5,923 nucleotides of DNA from Sulfurimonas sp. GTDB lineage: Bacteria; Campylobacterota; Campylobacteria; Campylobacterales; Sulfurimonadaceae. Of this stretch, positions 5,231-5,923 are shown piece by piece. The position numbers and the translations under genes are program-made. Within the stretch, counting starts at the first letter, position 1, and every line of letters begins with the position of its first letter. The notes under the pieces were generated by a model. It was not told the origin of the DNA. It made no database searches and saw only the letters and a program-made list of their open reading frames with translations. The stretch covers positions 74,226 to 80,148 of the forward strand of contig NVXO02000008.1 of NCBI GenBank assembly GCA_002733945.2, read 5' to 3'.

Positions 5231-5923
5231 TTATAAAGTTATATCTCTTGGATAGTTAAAGTCATGGTTCAACGTTCTTGATGTTAATTTTGCGATAACA
5301 GGCATTTTTCTCTTAAAGTGGTTAGAAAAAATTCTCTGTATTATCATATCTAACATCTTCTCATTTATACCTTTTGCGATTATCTCTTCACGAGAGAGTC
5401 GCTCTTCTACATAAAGCTTCATTGCAGCATCTAACTGGGCATATGTAAACCCGAGGTCTGCTTCATCACTCTGTCCATCCCACAAGTCTGCAGAAGGAGG
5501 TTTTTTTATAATACATTTACTAACACCTAAGTACTCTGCAAGTTCAAATACTTCACTTTTATATAAATCACCTATTGGGTTTACAGCCGAGGCTAAATCT
5601 CCATAGAGTGTTCCATACCCAAGCATTAACTCGCTCTTGTTGCTTGTACCTAAAACTAAAGCACCTTCTCTAGCACTTATGTCAAAAAGAGTAGACATTC
5701 GCATACGTGAAGAGAAGTTTCCTTTTCTTAAGTTGTTTAGCTCAGGGTTTAACTCTTCATATGCTCTAAGCATTGGTTCTATCGATGCTGTTGTTGCATT
5801 TAGGGAGAAGTCTCTACACAACTCGTTTGCATCATCTAGTGAACTCTGTGAGGAGTATTGAGATGGCATTTTTACGCACAATAAGTCATCTTTAAATACA
5901 GCCTCTGCTAAAACAGCTACAAC
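5231..5923 (-). CDS. nadE: NAD(+) synthetase, 5' end cut by window edge
   Basis: NAD synthetase amidates deamido-NAD to NAD in an ATP-dependent last step of NAD synthesis in the cytoplasm. The reading frame stays open to the right edge, so the start is outside; 230 residues are visible of an expected 250-270. The window begins (VVAVLAEA) just where the ATP pyrophosphatase SGG-DSA loop should have ended, so that loop is not seen. Visible landmarks, numbered from the first residue in the window: LLCVKMPSQYSS at 14-25, RKGNFSSRMRM at 66-76, LGTSNKSE at 91-98, YGTLYGD at 103-109, NPIGDLYKSEVFELAEYLGV at 115-134, KPPSADLWDGQSDEADLG at 141-158, and the C-terminal FKRKMPVIAKLTSRTLNHDF at 203-222 followed by YPRD. 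No glutaminase domain is visible, and the pattern resembles the short ammonia-using Campylobacter and Helicobacter enzymes. A TTG at 5881 is internal and not the start. It is the first visible gene of the nadE-aminotransferase-lpxK block. Confidence 0.96.
   Translation of the reverse strand, partial: VVAVLAEAVFKDDLLCVKMPSQYSSQSSLDDANELCRDFSLNATTASIEPMLRAYEELNPELNNLRKGNFSSRMRMSTLFDISAREGALVLGTSNKSELMLGYGTLYGDLASAVNPIGDLYKSEVFELAEYLGVSKCIIKKPPSADLWDGQSDEADLGFTYAQLDAAMKLYVEERLSREEIIAKGINEKMLDMIIQRIFSNHFKRKMPVIAKLTSRTLNHDFNYPRDITL

Noticed and set aside
5879..5881. TTG at 5881 as the start of nadE
   Set aside because: The frame continues upstream to the window edge with sequence that aligns to NadE (VVAVLAEA and onward), so this codon is an internal Leu.
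1..5923. Search for mobile elements, CRISPR, tRNA or rRNA genes, toxin-antitoxin or defence modules
   Set aside because: Coding sequence with recognised housekeeping products fills nearly the whole window, and no repeat units, transposase motifs or RNA signatures were seen.

Overview
This AT-rich window carries seven genes, all on the minus strand and packed almost end to end. Read in the direction of transcription (high to low coordinates) they are: nadE (start lost off the right edge), a DegT/DnrJ/EryC1-type PLP aminotransferase, lpxK, argB, a small exported protein of unknown function, a long-chain polyprenyl diphosphate synthase (ispB-like), and hemA (C-terminus lost off the left edge). 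I see no RNA gene, mobile element, CRISPR array or long repeat. No gap exceeds 59 bases, so there is no unexplained non-coding stretch.

The gene content and protein sequences suggest Campylobacterota (formerly Epsilonproteobacteria), most likely a Sulfurimonas-like organism. From memory, exported protein - polyprenyl synthase - hemA is a conserved run in Campylobacter and Helicobacter, and nadE next to lpxK is also seen in Campylobacter. Presence of lpxK means a Gram-negative cell that makes lipid A. The genus assignment is inference and was not searched.

Layout: (1) 5923-3215 is a tight block, nadE / aminotransferase / lpxK, with spacers of 10 and 8 bases. (2) 3214-3156 is the only real gap, 59 bases, holding a small inverted repeat and a weak promoter candidate. 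(3) 3155-1 is a second tight block, argB / exported protein / ispB / hemA, with a 3-base spacer followed by two identical one-base TAATG stop-start overlaps. The genes belong to unrelated core pathways: NAD synthesis, lipid A phosphorylation, arginine synthesis, quinone side-chain synthesis and the first committed step of tetrapyrrole synthesis. They look like housekeeping genes sharing transcripts and not like a dedicated system.

I found no convincing novel system. The two items most worth a second look are the aminotransferase beside lpxK, whose substrate is unknown and whose active-site lysine region departs from the common family pattern, and the 140-residue exported protein. Two genes (lpxK and argB) appear to start with TTG, which matters for correct annotation.
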